A DNA stretch of 37,844 nt. Source: Deltaproteobacteria bacterium. Its GTDB lineage: Bacteria > Desulfobacterota > Dissulfuribacteria > Dissulfuribacterales > QOAL01. The stretch covers positions 1 through 37,844 of the forward strand of contig WFZW01000070.1 in assembly GCA_015489365.1 (NCBI GenBank), written 5' to 3'. Positions 17,261 to 26,137 of this stretch are shown here, piece by piece. The notes below the pieces were generated by a model. It was not told the DNA's origin and did no database searches. It saw only the letters and a list, made by a program, of their open reading frames with translations. How positions within the stretch are numbered: the first letter of the stretch is position 1; each line of letters opens with the position of its first letter. The position numbers and the translations under genes are program-made.

Positions 17261-19051
17261 TTACCGGAGCTGCTGTATCTGCCTTAAGAATTCCAGATCG
17301 TCCATCTCTTTATCACCTTGCCTGTACTGAGCGAGAAGTTGTTGTCTAATGGCCCTTTTCTTTTTATCTTCACTGTGTCTTTTCCATCTGGCCGCCTCTT
17401 TTTCTGCATCAACACAAGGGGGAAATTCTGCCGAAAGCCTTACAGCAAGTCTTTTGAGATCAGGTATTGACTCGAGCTGCCGAAGGAGACCCGTAAGATC
17501 AAGTTTGCCAGAAAGACCATAAAAATGGGACATTGATGCCCATAGATCCCTCAGTGGAGGTTCATCCAACCACAAATCTATACCTGCATCGATGAACTCC
17601 TCCATGTATGTCGGATAACTCAAAAGAAAACCTATAAGTTTTGCAGAACCACTATTTTTGAAACTGTTATTATTGTAAGAATGGTCTTCTCGATCTGACT
17701 TGCCATGCTGCGCCAAACGACCCCTCAGCCCTCCCCTCTTAGCATATGTCCCCTTGTTGGGACCAAGACCCTCCCAGAGGCTTTCTTCCCTAAGGCCGAG
17801 TTTGCGGGATATGTGGCTGATAAGTAATGACTTGCGTATGGGATCACGGACCGGTTCCACAAGGACAAGCGCATCCTTTACGGCCTTGAGTCTTTCCTCA
17901 GGATCGTCCCCATACCTACTTCTCCCCCTATCTATTACGTAATCAAGGCCTGAAGGTGCCTCTTCTTCGAGCCTTTGCCATATCGTCACCCCTTCCGCGC
18001 GTATGAAACTGTCAGGGTCATGGCCTTCGGGAAGAGTCAACACACTTACGGTAAGATTGCTGGCATAAAACATGGGCAGTGCCCTTAATGCAGCCTTCTG
18101 GCCAGCAGCATCCGAATCGAATACCAGGATCCATTTTCTACATATACTGTGCAACAACCTTACATGCTCTTCGGTAAGGGCCGTACCCAAGGTTGCAACC
18201 GCGTAATCGATCCCGGCCTGGACCAAGGCCAGTAAATCCATATAGCCTTCTACTATGATCCCTTTACCCCTTTGACGAATGGCGCCCTTGTTTTGGGAAA
18301 GGCCATAAAGTACACGTCCCTTGTGATAAACAGGTGTTTCAGGGGAGTTAAGATATTTTGGCTGCGCCTTGCCCCCTTGCTTGATGATACGGCCACCGAA
18401 GGCAATTATCCTTCCAGACTTATTAGTAATCGGGAAGATGATCCGGCCACGGAAACGGTCATAATGTCCGTTTCCACCTTGGCGTGCCACTACCAGTCCA
18501 GCCCTTTCAGCCAGCGTTGTCGAAAGCCCCTTCTCCTTCAAAAAACCAATAAGGCTGTCCCATTCTTCATTGGCCCAGCCCAAGCGAAACCTCTCTATAA
18601 TCTCAGAAGACACGCCCCTTTTCCCAAGGTATGCCCTGGCATCAAGGGCACTTTTTGAATTCAATAATCTTTCATGGAAAAACGTGGTCACCAATTCATT
18701 AAGTTCAAGGATGCGTTCCCTTTCGGCCAACCTCTTCTTGCTGGCCCGGGACCTGGCGGGATCTGGGATCGATATGCCGCTTCTCTTAGCAAGGGCCTTG
18801 ACTGCTTCCGGAAAGCTAAGGCCTTGCATCTTCATCAAAAAACGAAAGGCATCACCACCTTCACCGCATCCAAAGCAGTGGAAGATTTGCTTGTCTTCGC
18901 TTACAGAAAAGGAGGGATCTTTGTCAGGATGAAATGGACACAGACCAACCCAGTTATGGCCTCTTTTTTTGAGGGCGACAAACTCACCTATGAGTTGTCT
19001 TATGTTCGTGGCTTCCAGAATGGACTGAATGACATCTTCAGGTATGTACAC
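17261..19051 (-). CDS. dnaG: DNA primase
   Basis: DnaG lays down the RNA primers for lagging-strand DNA synthesis at the replication fork. The 596-residue protein has the N-terminal CHC2 zinc finger with C38, H41, C59 and C62. The RNA polymerase core follows, with YHKGRVLYG and the TOPRIM fold: E268 in IIVEGYMDL, and D312 and D314 in VFDSD. The C-terminal DnaB-binding part is poorly conserved, as is usual. The start is a GTG at 19051 giving MYIPEDVIQ, with an AGG about six bases ahead. It is followed by rpoD on the same strand. Confidence 0.96.
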   Translation of the reverse strand: MYIPEDVIQSILEATNIRQLIGEFVALKKRGHNWVGLCPFHPDKDPSFSVSEDKQIFHCFGCGEGGDAFRFLMKMQGLSFPEAVKALAKRSGISIPDPARSRASKKRLAERERILELNELVTTFFHERLLNSKSALDARAYLGKRGVSSEIIERFRLGWANEEWDSLIGFLKEKGLSTTLAERAGLVVARQGGNGHYDRFRGRIIFPITNKSGRIIAFGGRIIKQGGKAQPKYLNSPETPVYHKGRVLYGLSQNKGAIRQRGKGIIVEGYMDLLALVQAGIDYAVATLGTALTEEHVRLLHSICRKWILVFDSDAAGQKAALRALPMFYASNLTVSVLTLPEGHDPDSFIRAEGVTIWQRLEEEAPSGLDYVIDRGRSRYGDDPEERLKAVKDALVLVEPVRDPIRKSLLISHISRKLGLREESLWEGLGPNKGTYAKRGGLRGRLAQHGKSDREDHSYNNNSFKNSGSAKLIGFLLSYPTYMEEFIDAGIDLWLDEPPLRDLWASMSHFYGLSGKLDLTGLLRQLESIPDLKRLAVRLSAEFPPCVDAEKEAARWKRHSEDKKKRAIRQQLLAQYRQGDKEMDDLEFLRQIQQLR

Positions 19052-19515
19052 AGTAGACCTGTCCGCTAGAAAGCTGTCGTACTATTGGCCCTGAAAACGT
19101 GCACTCCATCCATAGGGAGTATGGTAACAGGCCAATGGTCCGGTTCCCTGCGCCTATGACCTTATCTGCATTGGCAGATCGGGCTATGTGTCTATCCGCC
19201 GACGAGGCTAAGCACCTTTTTCCATAGCAAGGCACTTGCCCCCTATCCGAATAGTAAAAGATGCTTACCTTGCCTGGTGTGCTATATTTATTTCCTCACA
19301 GAGGCATTGCCCTCGAACGAAGCGGTTATTTTCCAGCGATCTCATATTAATCATACTTGCTGATGTGTCAACTGGGACAGCCCTAATCCTGGTCTAAACT
19401 TCAAACAGGCCTTATGCGCTCCTTATGCAAGCGCCCCTTTGAACAAGTAGAGATACAAACCTGACGAGGGTGGTATCCTTATTGTAAACTTACTATCCAA
19501 TCCATGGAATGTAAG
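19052..19515. other. 464-bp non-coding gap between the thioesterase and dnaG
   Basis: No gene is visible. It holds a decayed family A copy (19393-19489) and presumably the dnaG promoter on the minus strand, although I find no clear -35/-10 pair. No tRNA-like cloverleaf or T-run terminator was seen. Confidence 0.5.
19393..19489 (+). repeat. Decayed family A repeat
   Basis: TCTAAACTTC at 19393 matches the start of copy A1. The order then follows: a GC-rich arm, AGAGATACAAACC at 19450, GGTATCCTT and a terminal TTGTAAAC. The right hairpin is weakened (GATAC with GTATC remains). It lies in the same relative layout as A1 with short insertions. Confidence 0.5.
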
Positions 19516-19962
19516 TCATGCCCTTATTTCAAGGTCTAATGCATCGTATAAGATGGACGGAAGCCTTATGAGCTTGCCCGTACTGTCAATGGCCGCATGT
19601 TTGGTATAACCAGTGGCTAACATACGGTTTGTGGATACCAGTCGGATTTCATGGCAGAAACTGATAGTTGCCCTGGAAAAGGATCTAATCCTGGTTGCTA
19701 TGTCGAGTAGATCATCGTAACGGGCCGGTGACTTGTACCTGCAATAGCTTTCTGCCACAGGTAGCATGACCCCGCGATCCTCTAGGGTTTTATAAGACAG
19801 AGAGAAAACGGCCCTCATGAACTCGGTTCGGCCAATTTCAAACAGCCTGTAGTAATGGCCATAGTACATTACCCCCCCTGTATCGGTATCACCGTATATA
19901 ACACGGTAGCGAACCGTATGGACAGGCCCGCCATCCTCCTTAAAGCCTATGGCCCTGCCCAT
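19516..19962 (-). CDS. YbgC-type acyl-CoA thioesterase
   Basis: This 148-residue single hot-dog domain protein belongs to the 4-hydroxybenzoyl-CoA thioesterase/YbgC family, which hydrolyses acyl-CoA thioesters. The family signature is seen in YGDTDTGGVMYYGHYYRLFEIGRTEFMR (split here by residue: D25 and D27, GGVMYY 29-34, R45-T-E-F). D27 would be the catalytic acid. The ATG is one base after the apgM-like stop, so it is probably translated by coupling. Its cellular substrate is unknown; YbgC proteins often sit with tol-pal genes, which are absent here. A tract of nine adenines precedes the start (see findings). Confidence 0.85.
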   Translation of the reverse strand: MGRAIGFKEDGGPVHTVRYRVIYGDTDTGGVMYYGHYYRLFEIGRTEFMRAVFSLSYKTLEDRGVMLPVAESYCRYKSPARYDDLLDIATRIRSFSRATISFCHEIRLVSTNRMLATGYTKHAAIDSTGKLIRLPSILYDALDLEIRA

Positions 19963-19963
19963 A

Positions 19964-21283
19964 TTATTTTTTTTTCTTGGGGTCCAATTCCACGTAACGG
20001 GGTTTTATCCCCAGGAACCTCGACATGACCTCGTACCCCTTTTCCAGGACAAGCCCGGTCTTTTCAGCGGACCTTTCACTGAATGAGGCAGCAAGGTTCT
20101 CCTTCGGATTGAGGCTATCATAGATTACAAAGGGAACCGGCCCTGGAGTATGGGTCTTGAACCTTACCGGCGTAAAGTGATCCGTGGCCACCAGAATCCT
20201 GTACGAGCCACCTATTTCCTTCAAGCCATCCATTATCGGGCCCACAACCTCCTTATCAAATCGTTCGATCGCCTTGACCTTTTCCTTTATGTCGCCCATA
20301 TGTCCAGCTTCATCCGGTGCTTCCACGTGTACCACCACGAGATCCTTGTCCTTGATCTCCCTGAGAGCCGCCTTCGCCTTGGCCTGGTAATTTGTATCCA
20401 GGAACCCCGTGGCTCCTGGTACCTTGATGATATCCAGGCCGGCCCAAACCCCGATCCCCTTGATCAGGTCTACAGCGGCTATAACCGATCCCTTTATATC
20501 GTAGAGCTGCGGTATGGTAGCCATTACTGGGCGTGTTCCCTGCCCCCATGGCCACAATGAATTGGCTGGCCTTTTTCCTTGTGCCCTACGTTTTTCATTT
20601 ATTGGATGACGATGGAAAAAGGTTATGGCCTTGGTCAAAATGTTATAGAGAAGGGGTTCGTCCTCATAGATATGCCAGGCCTCTGTGACGTCCATTCCGG
20701 TGAAATCGTGTGGCGGGACGGTGGCAATGCCCTCTGGACCACCCTTCCATAGTAGGAGATGCCGATAGCTGACCCCTGGCACAAGCTCAAAGGAACGACC
20801 AGATACCAGAGGGGCCAGGTCCTCAAGCAGCGCATGGGCCTCCTCCATACTTATGTGGCCTGCACTATAATCCTCCATGTAGACCCTGCCTTCCCTGAAC
20901 CTCAATGTAACCAGATTACATCTAAAGGCTACGTCCTCCGGGTTCATCTTGACACCCATAGCCGCTGCCTCAAGCGGTCCTCTTCCAGTATAATATTTTT
21001 CAGGATCATAGCCCATGAGCGACATGTTGGCCACATCGCTGCCAGGAGGAAATCCTTCCGGAATGGTATGCAATAATCCAAAATCCCCCATGCGTGCCAT
21101 CAGATCCATGGAAGGCGTCCTTGCAGCCTCGAGGGCAGTTTTCCCACCCAGGCTCTCTATAGGTAGATCGGCCATACCATCACCAATCAGTATTATGTAC
21201 TTGGAGGAAGGAAGCTCAATCCTTTCTGAAGATTCCTCAGGAGACTCCTGACTGTTTTTTGGGGCTTTTTGTATCTTTTCCAT
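19964..21283 (-). CDS. apgM: ApgM-like phosphoglycerate mutase, proposed homoserine kinase
   Basis: This alkaline-phosphatase-superfamily protein matches the archaeal-type cofactor-independent phosphoglycerate mutases (2-phosphoglycerate/3-phosphoglycerate exchange). Metal-site motifs are seen in LIGDGMAD, GSDVANMSLMGYDP (with the expected nucleophile serine), VHVEAPDEAGHMGD and ATDHFTP. The 439-residue length is usual; the first about 25 residues are an extra charged tail. A subgroup of this family (TIGR02535) found beside homoserine dehydrogenase was proposed to be a homoserine kinase. This gene lies just downstream of hom, so threonine synthesis is a serious alternative to glycolysis. AAAGG precedes the ATG. 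The product ends in four lysines encoded by a homopolymer run. Confidence 0.85.
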   Translation of the reverse strand: MEKIQKAPKNSQESPEESSERIELPSSKYIILIGDGMADLPIESLGGKTALEAARTPSMDLMARMGDFGLLHTIPEGFPPGSDVANMSLMGYDPEKYYTGRGPLEAAAMGVKMNPEDVAFRCNLVTLRFREGRVYMEDYSAGHISMEEAHALLEDLAPLVSGRSFELVPGVSYRHLLLWKGGPEGIATVPPHDFTGMDVTEAWHIYEDEPLLYNILTKAITFFHRHPINEKRRAQGKRPANSLWPWGQGTRPVMATIPQLYDIKGSVIAAVDLIKGIGVWAGLDIIKVPGATGFLDTNYQAKAKAALREIKDKDLVVVHVEAPDEAGHMGDIKEKVKAIERFDKEVVGPIMDGLKEIGGSYRILVATDHFTPVRFKTHTPGPVPFVIYDSLNPKENLAASFSERSAEKTGLVLEKGYEVMSRFLGIKPRYVELDPKKKK

Positions 21284-21394
21284 GGTATTACCTTTTAAAG
21301 AGGGATTTCTAGGGATTTTACAAAATCCTCTGAAAAATCATATTATTATAATAAAGATGAGTTAATGTCCCTACCTTGGTACTTGGGGTGTATA

Positions 21395-21484
21395 AATTAC
21401 TGCGAAAATATATCTCTGGTAAGGGCCTTATTTTTCACACCCAGGGACACGGTGCCAAGGAGATGGGATGCATGAAAGTTTGGA
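21395..21484 (-). repeat. Family A repeat, copy A6 (between hom and apgM)
   Basis: Read on the minus strand it starts right after the hom stop, with TCCAAACTTTCATGCA, and ends CGCAGTAAT. The right hairpin arms have changed to GAAAAATA with TATATTTTC, so pairing is kept with different bases from A1. It would be transcribed between hom and the apgM-like gene. Confidence 0.8.
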
Positions 21485-21485
21485 T

Positions 21486-22805
21486 TCATTTTTCCAATGA
21501 CATAAGATCTTCTATTCTAATAATCATTGGTTGATCTGAAACAACCTCAAGGGCATCGATTTCTTTCAATGCCTGCCGGACGTTCGCCTCCTTGGCCTCA
21601 TGTGTAAGCATCACTATTGGAACCGACGAGCCTTCTCCACGCCCCTTCTGGACTACAGAGGCAATGCTGATGTTCCTATCACCCAGTATGCCGGATATCT
21701 TCGCCAAGACACCAGGGCGATCCTTTACGGAGAACCTGAAATAATACCTTCCATGTATCGATGCAGGATCCTTCACATTAGGAGTGGATATCAAGGCCAA
21801 GGGGAATCCCAGGGACGGCATACGCTTAGCGGCCCCTGAAATTATATCCCTGGCCATGTCCACCACGTCGGCAACCACTGCACTACCTGTTGGCATCTGC
21901 CCTGCGCCAAGACCATACAGCATTATTTTACCCACCGAGTCACCTATAAGATAAAAGGCATTGTACGCCCCGCGAACCTGGGCCAACAAGTGATCAGATG
22001 GGATCATGGTGGGATGGATTCGAAGCTCAAGGCCGTCTTTCCCGTCACGGCCAATGGCGAGAAGTTTAATGGTATAACCAAATTCCCTGGCAAAAGAGAT
22101 ATCAAGGGGTTTGAGTCGTGAAATGCCCTCGGTATATATGTCCGAGAGGGTTACCTTCTTCCCAAAGGAAAGTATTGACATTATAACAAGCTTATGTGCG
22201 GTATCAACACCTTCTACATCATAGGTGGGATCGGCTTCTGCATAGCCAAGTCGCTGGGCCTCCTTGAGTGCCTGATCAAAGGCCATTGCGTCTTGCGTCA
22301 TCCTGGTAAGTATGTAGTTTGCTGTTCCGTTCATGATGCCCATGACGGTATGGATCCGATTTGCAGCCAACCCCTCTCTGACTGCCTTAATTACAGGGAT
22401 CCCTCCCCCTACACTGGCCTCAAAACCGACCCCGACCCCTCTTTGGGCCGCTGCCTGGAAAATCTCATGGCCATGCTGTGCCAATAGCGCCTTGTTGGCA
22501 GTAACCACATGTTTCCCCCTATCGATGGCCTTCAATATAAAGGTCCTAGCAGGTTCAATGCCTCCTATTAATTCTATGAAGATATCTACCTCCGGATCCT
22601 CTAGCACTGTATCCAGGCTATCGGTCATGATTTGTCGGGGAACTGGAAAACCCCTATCGGTAGATATGTCCCTGTCACAAATCCATTTCAACCTTACGGG
22701 GCTTCCCACCCGTTTCTGTAACATATCCCCTCCTTCAAGGAGGATTTTAGCCGTCCCGCTTCCAACGGTCCCAAAGCCTAGTAAACCTATATTTATGGAT
22801 CGCAT
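21486..22805 (-). CDS. hom: Homoserine dehydrogenase
   Basis: This enzyme reduces aspartate semialdehyde to homoserine with NAD(P)H, at the branch to threonine and methionine. The 439-residue protein has the Rossmann motif GFGTVGSG near residue 10, the substrate segment GIMNGTANYILTRM, and YAEADPTYDVEGVD. A C-terminal ACT domain (about 351-430) starts at YYFRFSVKDRPGVLAKI and is expected to give feedback inhibition by threonine. AGGAG lies about nine bases before the ATG. It leads a minus-strand group with the apgM-like gene and the thioesterase; a 202-bp gap holding a repeat separates it from the next gene. Confidence 0.96.
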   Translation of the reverse strand: MRSINIGLLGFGTVGSGTAKILLEGGDMLQKRVGSPVRLKWICDRDISTDRGFPVPRQIMTDSLDTVLEDPEVDIFIELIGGIEPARTFILKAIDRGKHVVTANKALLAQHGHEIFQAAAQRGVGVGFEASVGGGIPVIKAVREGLAANRIHTVMGIMNGTANYILTRMTQDAMAFDQALKEAQRLGYAEADPTYDVEGVDTAHKLVIMSILSFGKKVTLSDIYTEGISRLKPLDISFAREFGYTIKLLAIGRDGKDGLELRIHPTMIPSDHLLAQVRGAYNAFYLIGDSVGKIMLYGLGAGQMPTGSAVVADVVDMARDIISGAAKRMPSLGFPLALISTPNVKDPASIHGRYYFRFSVKDRPGVLAKISGILGDRNISIASVVQKGRGEGSSVPIVMLTHEAKEANVRQALKEIDALEVVSDQPMIIRIEDLMSLEK

Positions 22806-22887
22806 ATTCTTGAACTCCTGTCTCGCATGCTCGCTAAGGCCATCTCAATCTTCATCTTATCCTGTTTCATATCTAGAAGCCTTCATC

Positions 22888-22967
22888 CCAAACCTTCTCA
22901 GCACCCTCGGTTGCACCCCCTAAAGCATAAAGATACAGCCCATAGCCAGGATGGATTTTCACAGTAA
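22888..22967 (+). repeat. Decayed family A repeat
   Basis: CCAAACCTTC at the left, TTGCACCCC in the middle and AAGATACAGCCCATAG (22930-22945) match copies A7 and A1. It ends TTTTCACAGTAA. The right arm of the hairpin is substituted. Confidence 0.6.
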
Positions 22968-22985
22968 CTGCCATTCCCATGAGGG

Positions 22986-23089
22986 GGCACAACGAAGTAT
23001 GAAAATAGGCCATTGTAAACATTTTGTCTTTTGTACATGGACGTCCTTGTGTGTCCATGACTAATCAAAAATGTATTTTCGGATAAGCT
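22986..23089 (+). repeat. Family B repeat, copy B1
   Basis: This roughly 105-bp element has its only partner inverted at 28953-29057. Shared blocks are GAAGTATGAAAAT, AACATTTTG, CTTTTGT, TTGTGTGTCCATG, AATCAAAAA and ATTTTCGG. CATGGAC (23036-23042) can pair with GTCCATG (23053-23059), but that pairing is not kept in B2. Confidence 0.75.
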
Positions 23090-23196
23090 TTCATGCAGCC
23101 ATCCATTCCAGCTCCTTGGAACATGCCTCAATCTTCCAGAGAGAGGGCACCATAGTATTTAATAACCTATGCAGGCGACAAGGTTAGGCTTATTTC

Positions 23197-23280
23197 CCAA
23201 ACCTTCATGCAGCCCGAAGCCTTGGAGCTGCACCCCAATACATGAAGAACAGCCCATAGACTCTGCATTTTCACGGTAAA
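23197..23280 (+). repeat. Family A repeat, copy A7
   Basis: A clear full-length copy: CCAAACCTTCATGCAGCCC at the left, GGAGCTGCACCCC, AATACATGAAGA, then CAGCCCATAGACTCTG, which is identical to A1, and TTTTCACGGTAAA at the end. Left-arm pairing is GCAGC with GCTGC instead of the GCGGC with GCCGC of A1. Confidence 0.88.
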
Positions 23281-23543
23281 TATATGGACAACATTACAGA
23301 TCATGTCCACTACCTGAGTAAAAATTTTAATTTAAACATTTAAATTCTAAACGGCAAGACAAGGCCTGCTCAACTAGGATCACCCGCTTGTAATCACAGG
23401 GCTATCTAGCAACAAGAACGAATGAAAATCAAGTTTTCCAGCCTTTTCCCGATAATCAGAATGTGGCCAGTGGCATTCCATGGCTTGGACAAATCCCAAC
23501 CTGACCCAAGGGCACTGCCCGCGTTAAAGGATAGTGTTGGCAC

Positions 23544-24530
23544 ATGAACCTAATAAACAGGATTGGACAAGGTATTGGGCCAGGCAAGATGGCCCTTTTT
23601 GCCGCCATTGCTTGGCTGGTTACCATAACACTCCTACACGCATGGATAAGCGAACCTGGTGCCAAGAAGAGAAGATTACAGGTGGGTTTCTTACCCATAA
23701 CTTGTCATCTTACATGTGCAGTGGCATTTGACAGGTTATCCAAGACAGGGAAGGCATTTGATGCCCATAAATTTTCTGCCTGGCCCGACATGATAGAGGC
23801 ACTCAAGGGTGGGGATCTTGACGTGGCATTTATATTGGCCCCTATCGCCATGGCCATGGAAGATCAAGGCTTTCCAGGCAAAATCGTGTTGTTAGCCCAT
23901 CGAAACGGTACTGCATTGGTAGTGTCCAAGCATAGTGGCATTCGATCCATTACCGGGCTAAAGGGGGCCACTGTTGCCATACCCATAAGATACAGTTGCC
24001 AGATGCTCGCCCTGCGACGTCTTTGCAGACAACATGGCTTTTCCATAAGGGAGCTGAACATGGTCGAATTATCCCCGCCTGATATGCCCTTTGCCCTGGC
24101 TTCGGGGACAATAGACGCATATATAGTGGGGGAGCCCTACGCAGCCAAGGCAGAGCTTGAGGGCACGGGCAGGGTATTGTGCCAGATGAGGGATGCATGG
24201 CCAGGTTTTATCTCAAGCGTGGTCTTTGTAACCAAACATGCACTCAAGGACAGACGCCAAGAGGTCTCAAGGCTTATAAGGGCATTTTATCAGGCTGGCA
24301 AATGGATCGAAGGTCATCGTCTAGAGGCAGCCCGCATAGCTGCCCCTTTTCTAGGCCTTCCAGAGCCACTCATACGATACGTCCTACTTTCCTCAAGGGA
24401 CAGGGTCTCTTACTCAAACCTGATCCCGATGCCAAAAGAGCTTTCTGATCTTTCCGAAGAGATGGTAAAGGCCGGCCTTATAAAGAGGCCAATGGTTGGA
24501 AAGGAAATCATAGATCTTTCATGGCGCTAA
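23544..24530 (+). CDS. NitT/TauT-type ABC transporter substrate-binding protein
   Basis: This 328-residue protein binds a small solute in the periplasm and delivers it to the permease encoded next. It belongs to the NrtA/CmpA/SsuA-like fold: VGFLPITCHLT near residue 47 is the first strand, followed by GDLDVAFILAPIAMAM and SPPDMPFALASGTIDAYIVGEPYAA, very like the nitrate/bicarbonate binding proteins. The N-terminus has a hydrophobic segment (about 15-35) and no lipobox cysteine, so it is either a signal peptide or a membrane anchor. The three genes overlap and form an operon. Nitrate, bicarbonate, sulfonate or a thiamine-like substrate are all possible. No metabolic gene nearby settles it. Confidence 0.82.
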   Translation: MNLINRIGQGIGPGKMALFAAIAWLVTITLLHAWISEPGAKKRRLQVGFLPITCHLTCAVAFDRLSKTGKAFDAHKFSAWPDMIEALKGGDLDVAFILAPIAMAMEDQGFPGKIVLLAHRNGTALVVSKHSGIRSITGLKGATVAIPIRYSCQMLALRRLCRQHGFSIRELNMVELSPPDMPFALASGTIDAYIVGEPYAAKAELEGTGRVLCQMRDAWPGFISSVVFVTKHALKDRRQEVSRLIRAFYQAGKWIEGHRLEAARIAAPFLGLPEPLIRYVLLSSRDRVSYSNLIPMPKELSDLSEEMVKAGLIKRPMVGKEIIDLSWR

Positions 24531-25279
24531 AAGGGCTTCATCCATTTATATCCTTCGGTCTGGCCATACTTGTCTGGGAGGCCGCCATAAGATGCCTGGC
24601 CATCCCTGCCTACAAGTTTCCAGGCCCGCTTGCCGTTGCAGAGGCGATGAAAGAGCTCGCCCTGTCGGGTCGACTTCTTGCCAGTGTCGTTGCCAGTCTG
24701 TTCAGGGTAACATGGGGTTTTTATCTGGCGGCCTGCGCTGCAATTCCCTTGGGACTAGTGCTGGGAATATACGGCTCTGCCAGGGCATTCCTGAACCCGA
24801 TCGTACAGTTTCTCCGACCCATATCACCGCTGGCCTGGATACCTGTGGCACTCATGTGGCTGGGGATCGGTGACAGGTCGGCCATATTCCTGATCTTTCT
24901 TTCCTCCTTCTTCCCTCTTCTGGTCTTCACTATGAGCGCCGTCCTGGGTATCAAGGTGACCTATATCAGGGTGGGATTGAACTTCGGGGTTACAGGACTC
25001 AAACGCTATACAAAAATCCTGCTTCCAGCCATAATGCCCGATATAATTACCGGACTTAGGATTACACTGGGTACCGCATGGTTGGTGATTGTAGCGGCGG
25101 AGATGATAGCCGTGAAATCAGGCCTCGGTTATCTCATCATTGATGGACGAAATTCTATGCGCATGGACTATGTTGTGGCTGCCATGATTGTAATTGGTAT
25201 AATTGGGCTCGTATTGGATTGGACAGTCAGTCGACTGGAAATGCTTCCTTCTGTAAGATGGATACATAAAAGACGATGA
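24521..25279 (+). CDS. NitT/TauT-type ABC transporter permease
   Basis: This 252-residue inner-membrane permease belongs to the BPD transport family that includes SsuC, TauC and NrtB. It has about six hydrophobic segments and the cytoplasmic EAA loop seen as GLNFGVTGLKRYTKILLPAIMPDI (about residues 152-175), which docks on the ATPase. Its start overlaps the end of the substrate-binding gene by ten bases, and its stop overlaps the ATPase start by four, so all three are probably translated together. No Shine-Dalgarno is visible. Confidence 0.9.
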   Translation: MALKGLHPFISFGLAILVWEAAIRCLAIPAYKFPGPLAVAEAMKELALSGRLLASVVASLFRVTWGFYLAACAAIPLGLVLGIYGSARAFLNPIVQFLRPISPLAWIPVALMWLGIGDRSAIFLIFLSSFFPLLVFTMSAVLGIKVTYIRVGLNFGVTGLKRYTKILLPAIMPDIITGLRITLGTAWLVIVAAEMIAVKSGLGYLIIDGRNSMRMDYVVAAMIVIGIIGLVLDWTVSRLEMLPSVRWIHKRR

Positions 25280-26064
25280 AAAAGATCGAGGTCAAGGGGC
25301 TATCTAAATCTTACAATGAAAGGAGGAAAAAAAGGCGTTCCCCAGGGGATTGCAGGTACGGACATGGATGCCTGGTACTCAAGGACCTAGATTTCCAGAT
25401 CGAAGAGGGCAGTTTTACCTGTTTCATAGGCCCTTCCGGTTGTGGAAAGTCTACTCTCTTTAGGATAATGGCAGGATTTGAGACACCAACCACCGGGGAG
25501 GTATTGATAGATGGAATTCCGGTCTTAGGTCCCAGCACGAGGCACATATTCGTCTTTCAGGAAGATGGTCTATTCCCCTGGTTGACGGCCATGGAAAATG
25601 TTGCCATAGGTGCCAAGCATATTTCAGATCCGCTGGAGAGAGAGGGAGAAATCCGGGATTTCCTAGACATGGTAGGGCTCAAGGGTTTTGAGGATCATTA
25701 CCCACACGAACTCTCAGGTGGGATGAGACGAAGGGCCGAGGTGGCCAGGGCGCTCATAGCCAATCCAGAAATACTACTCATGGATGAACCCTTTGGAGCG
25801 CTGGATTTCATCACCAGGCTCCAGATGCGTGAAGAGATGGTAAACGTTCATCAGATGTTCGATTCCACGATCCTGTTCATAACACATGACATAGACGAGG
25901 CCCTTCAACTCGGGGATCGAATCATTATGCTTTCTGGCCGACCCTCATCGATAAAGGCAGACATATCCCTGCCATTTCCACATCCCAGGGACCTTACCGT
26001 CGGAGAGATAGCGAGCTTGCGAAAAGAGATCTATTTCCACATAGGTATACATGCTGCCTTGTAG
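25276..26064 (+). CDS. NitT/TauT-type ABC transporter ATPase
   Basis: This 262-residue ATPase drives the transporter from the cytoplasmic face. It has Walker A GPSGCGKST, the Q loop FQEDGLFPW, the signature LSGGMRRRAEVARAL, Walker B ILLMDEPFGALD, and the switch histidine in ITHDIDEA. An insertion of basic and glycine-rich residues (about 14-32) lies between the first two strands, longer than in most relatives. The CPGL-type 'FPWLTAMENV' segment is typical of the sulfonate/nitrate ATPases. The start overlaps the permease stop (ATGA). Confidence 0.93.
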   Translation: MKKIEVKGLSKSYNERRKKRRSPGDCRYGHGCLVLKDLDFQIEEGSFTCFIGPSGCGKSTLFRIMAGFETPTTGEVLIDGIPVLGPSTRHIFVFQEDGLFPWLTAMENVAIGAKHISDPLEREGEIRDFLDMVGLKGFEDHYPHELSGGMRRRAEVARALIANPEILLMDEPFGALDFITRLQMREEMVNVHQMFDSTILFITHDIDEALQLGDRIIMLSGRPSSIKADISLPFPHPRDLTVGEIASLRKEIYFHIGIHAAL

Positions 26065-26137
26065 CAAACTATTGGCCTACATACACCTGCTGTGCCATAC
26101 TTGCTGACAAGACCAGTCCGGGTTACCTTGCTGCCCC

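Larger units (their letters stand above)
22806..23543. other. 738-bp non-coding region between hom and the ABC transporter
   Basis: This divergent gap separates hom (-) and the transporter operon (+). It contains a decayed family A copy, family B copy B1, a clear family A copy A7, and an AT-rich block at 23319-23350 (TTTAATTTAAACATTTAAATT core) that may hold the transporter promoter. No gene or known riboswitch motif is visible. Confidence 0.6.

Noticed and set aside
23319-23335. Thiamine (TPP) riboswitch before the ABC transporter
   Set aside because: Only a CTGAG-like scrap is present; the other conserved TPP elements are missing.
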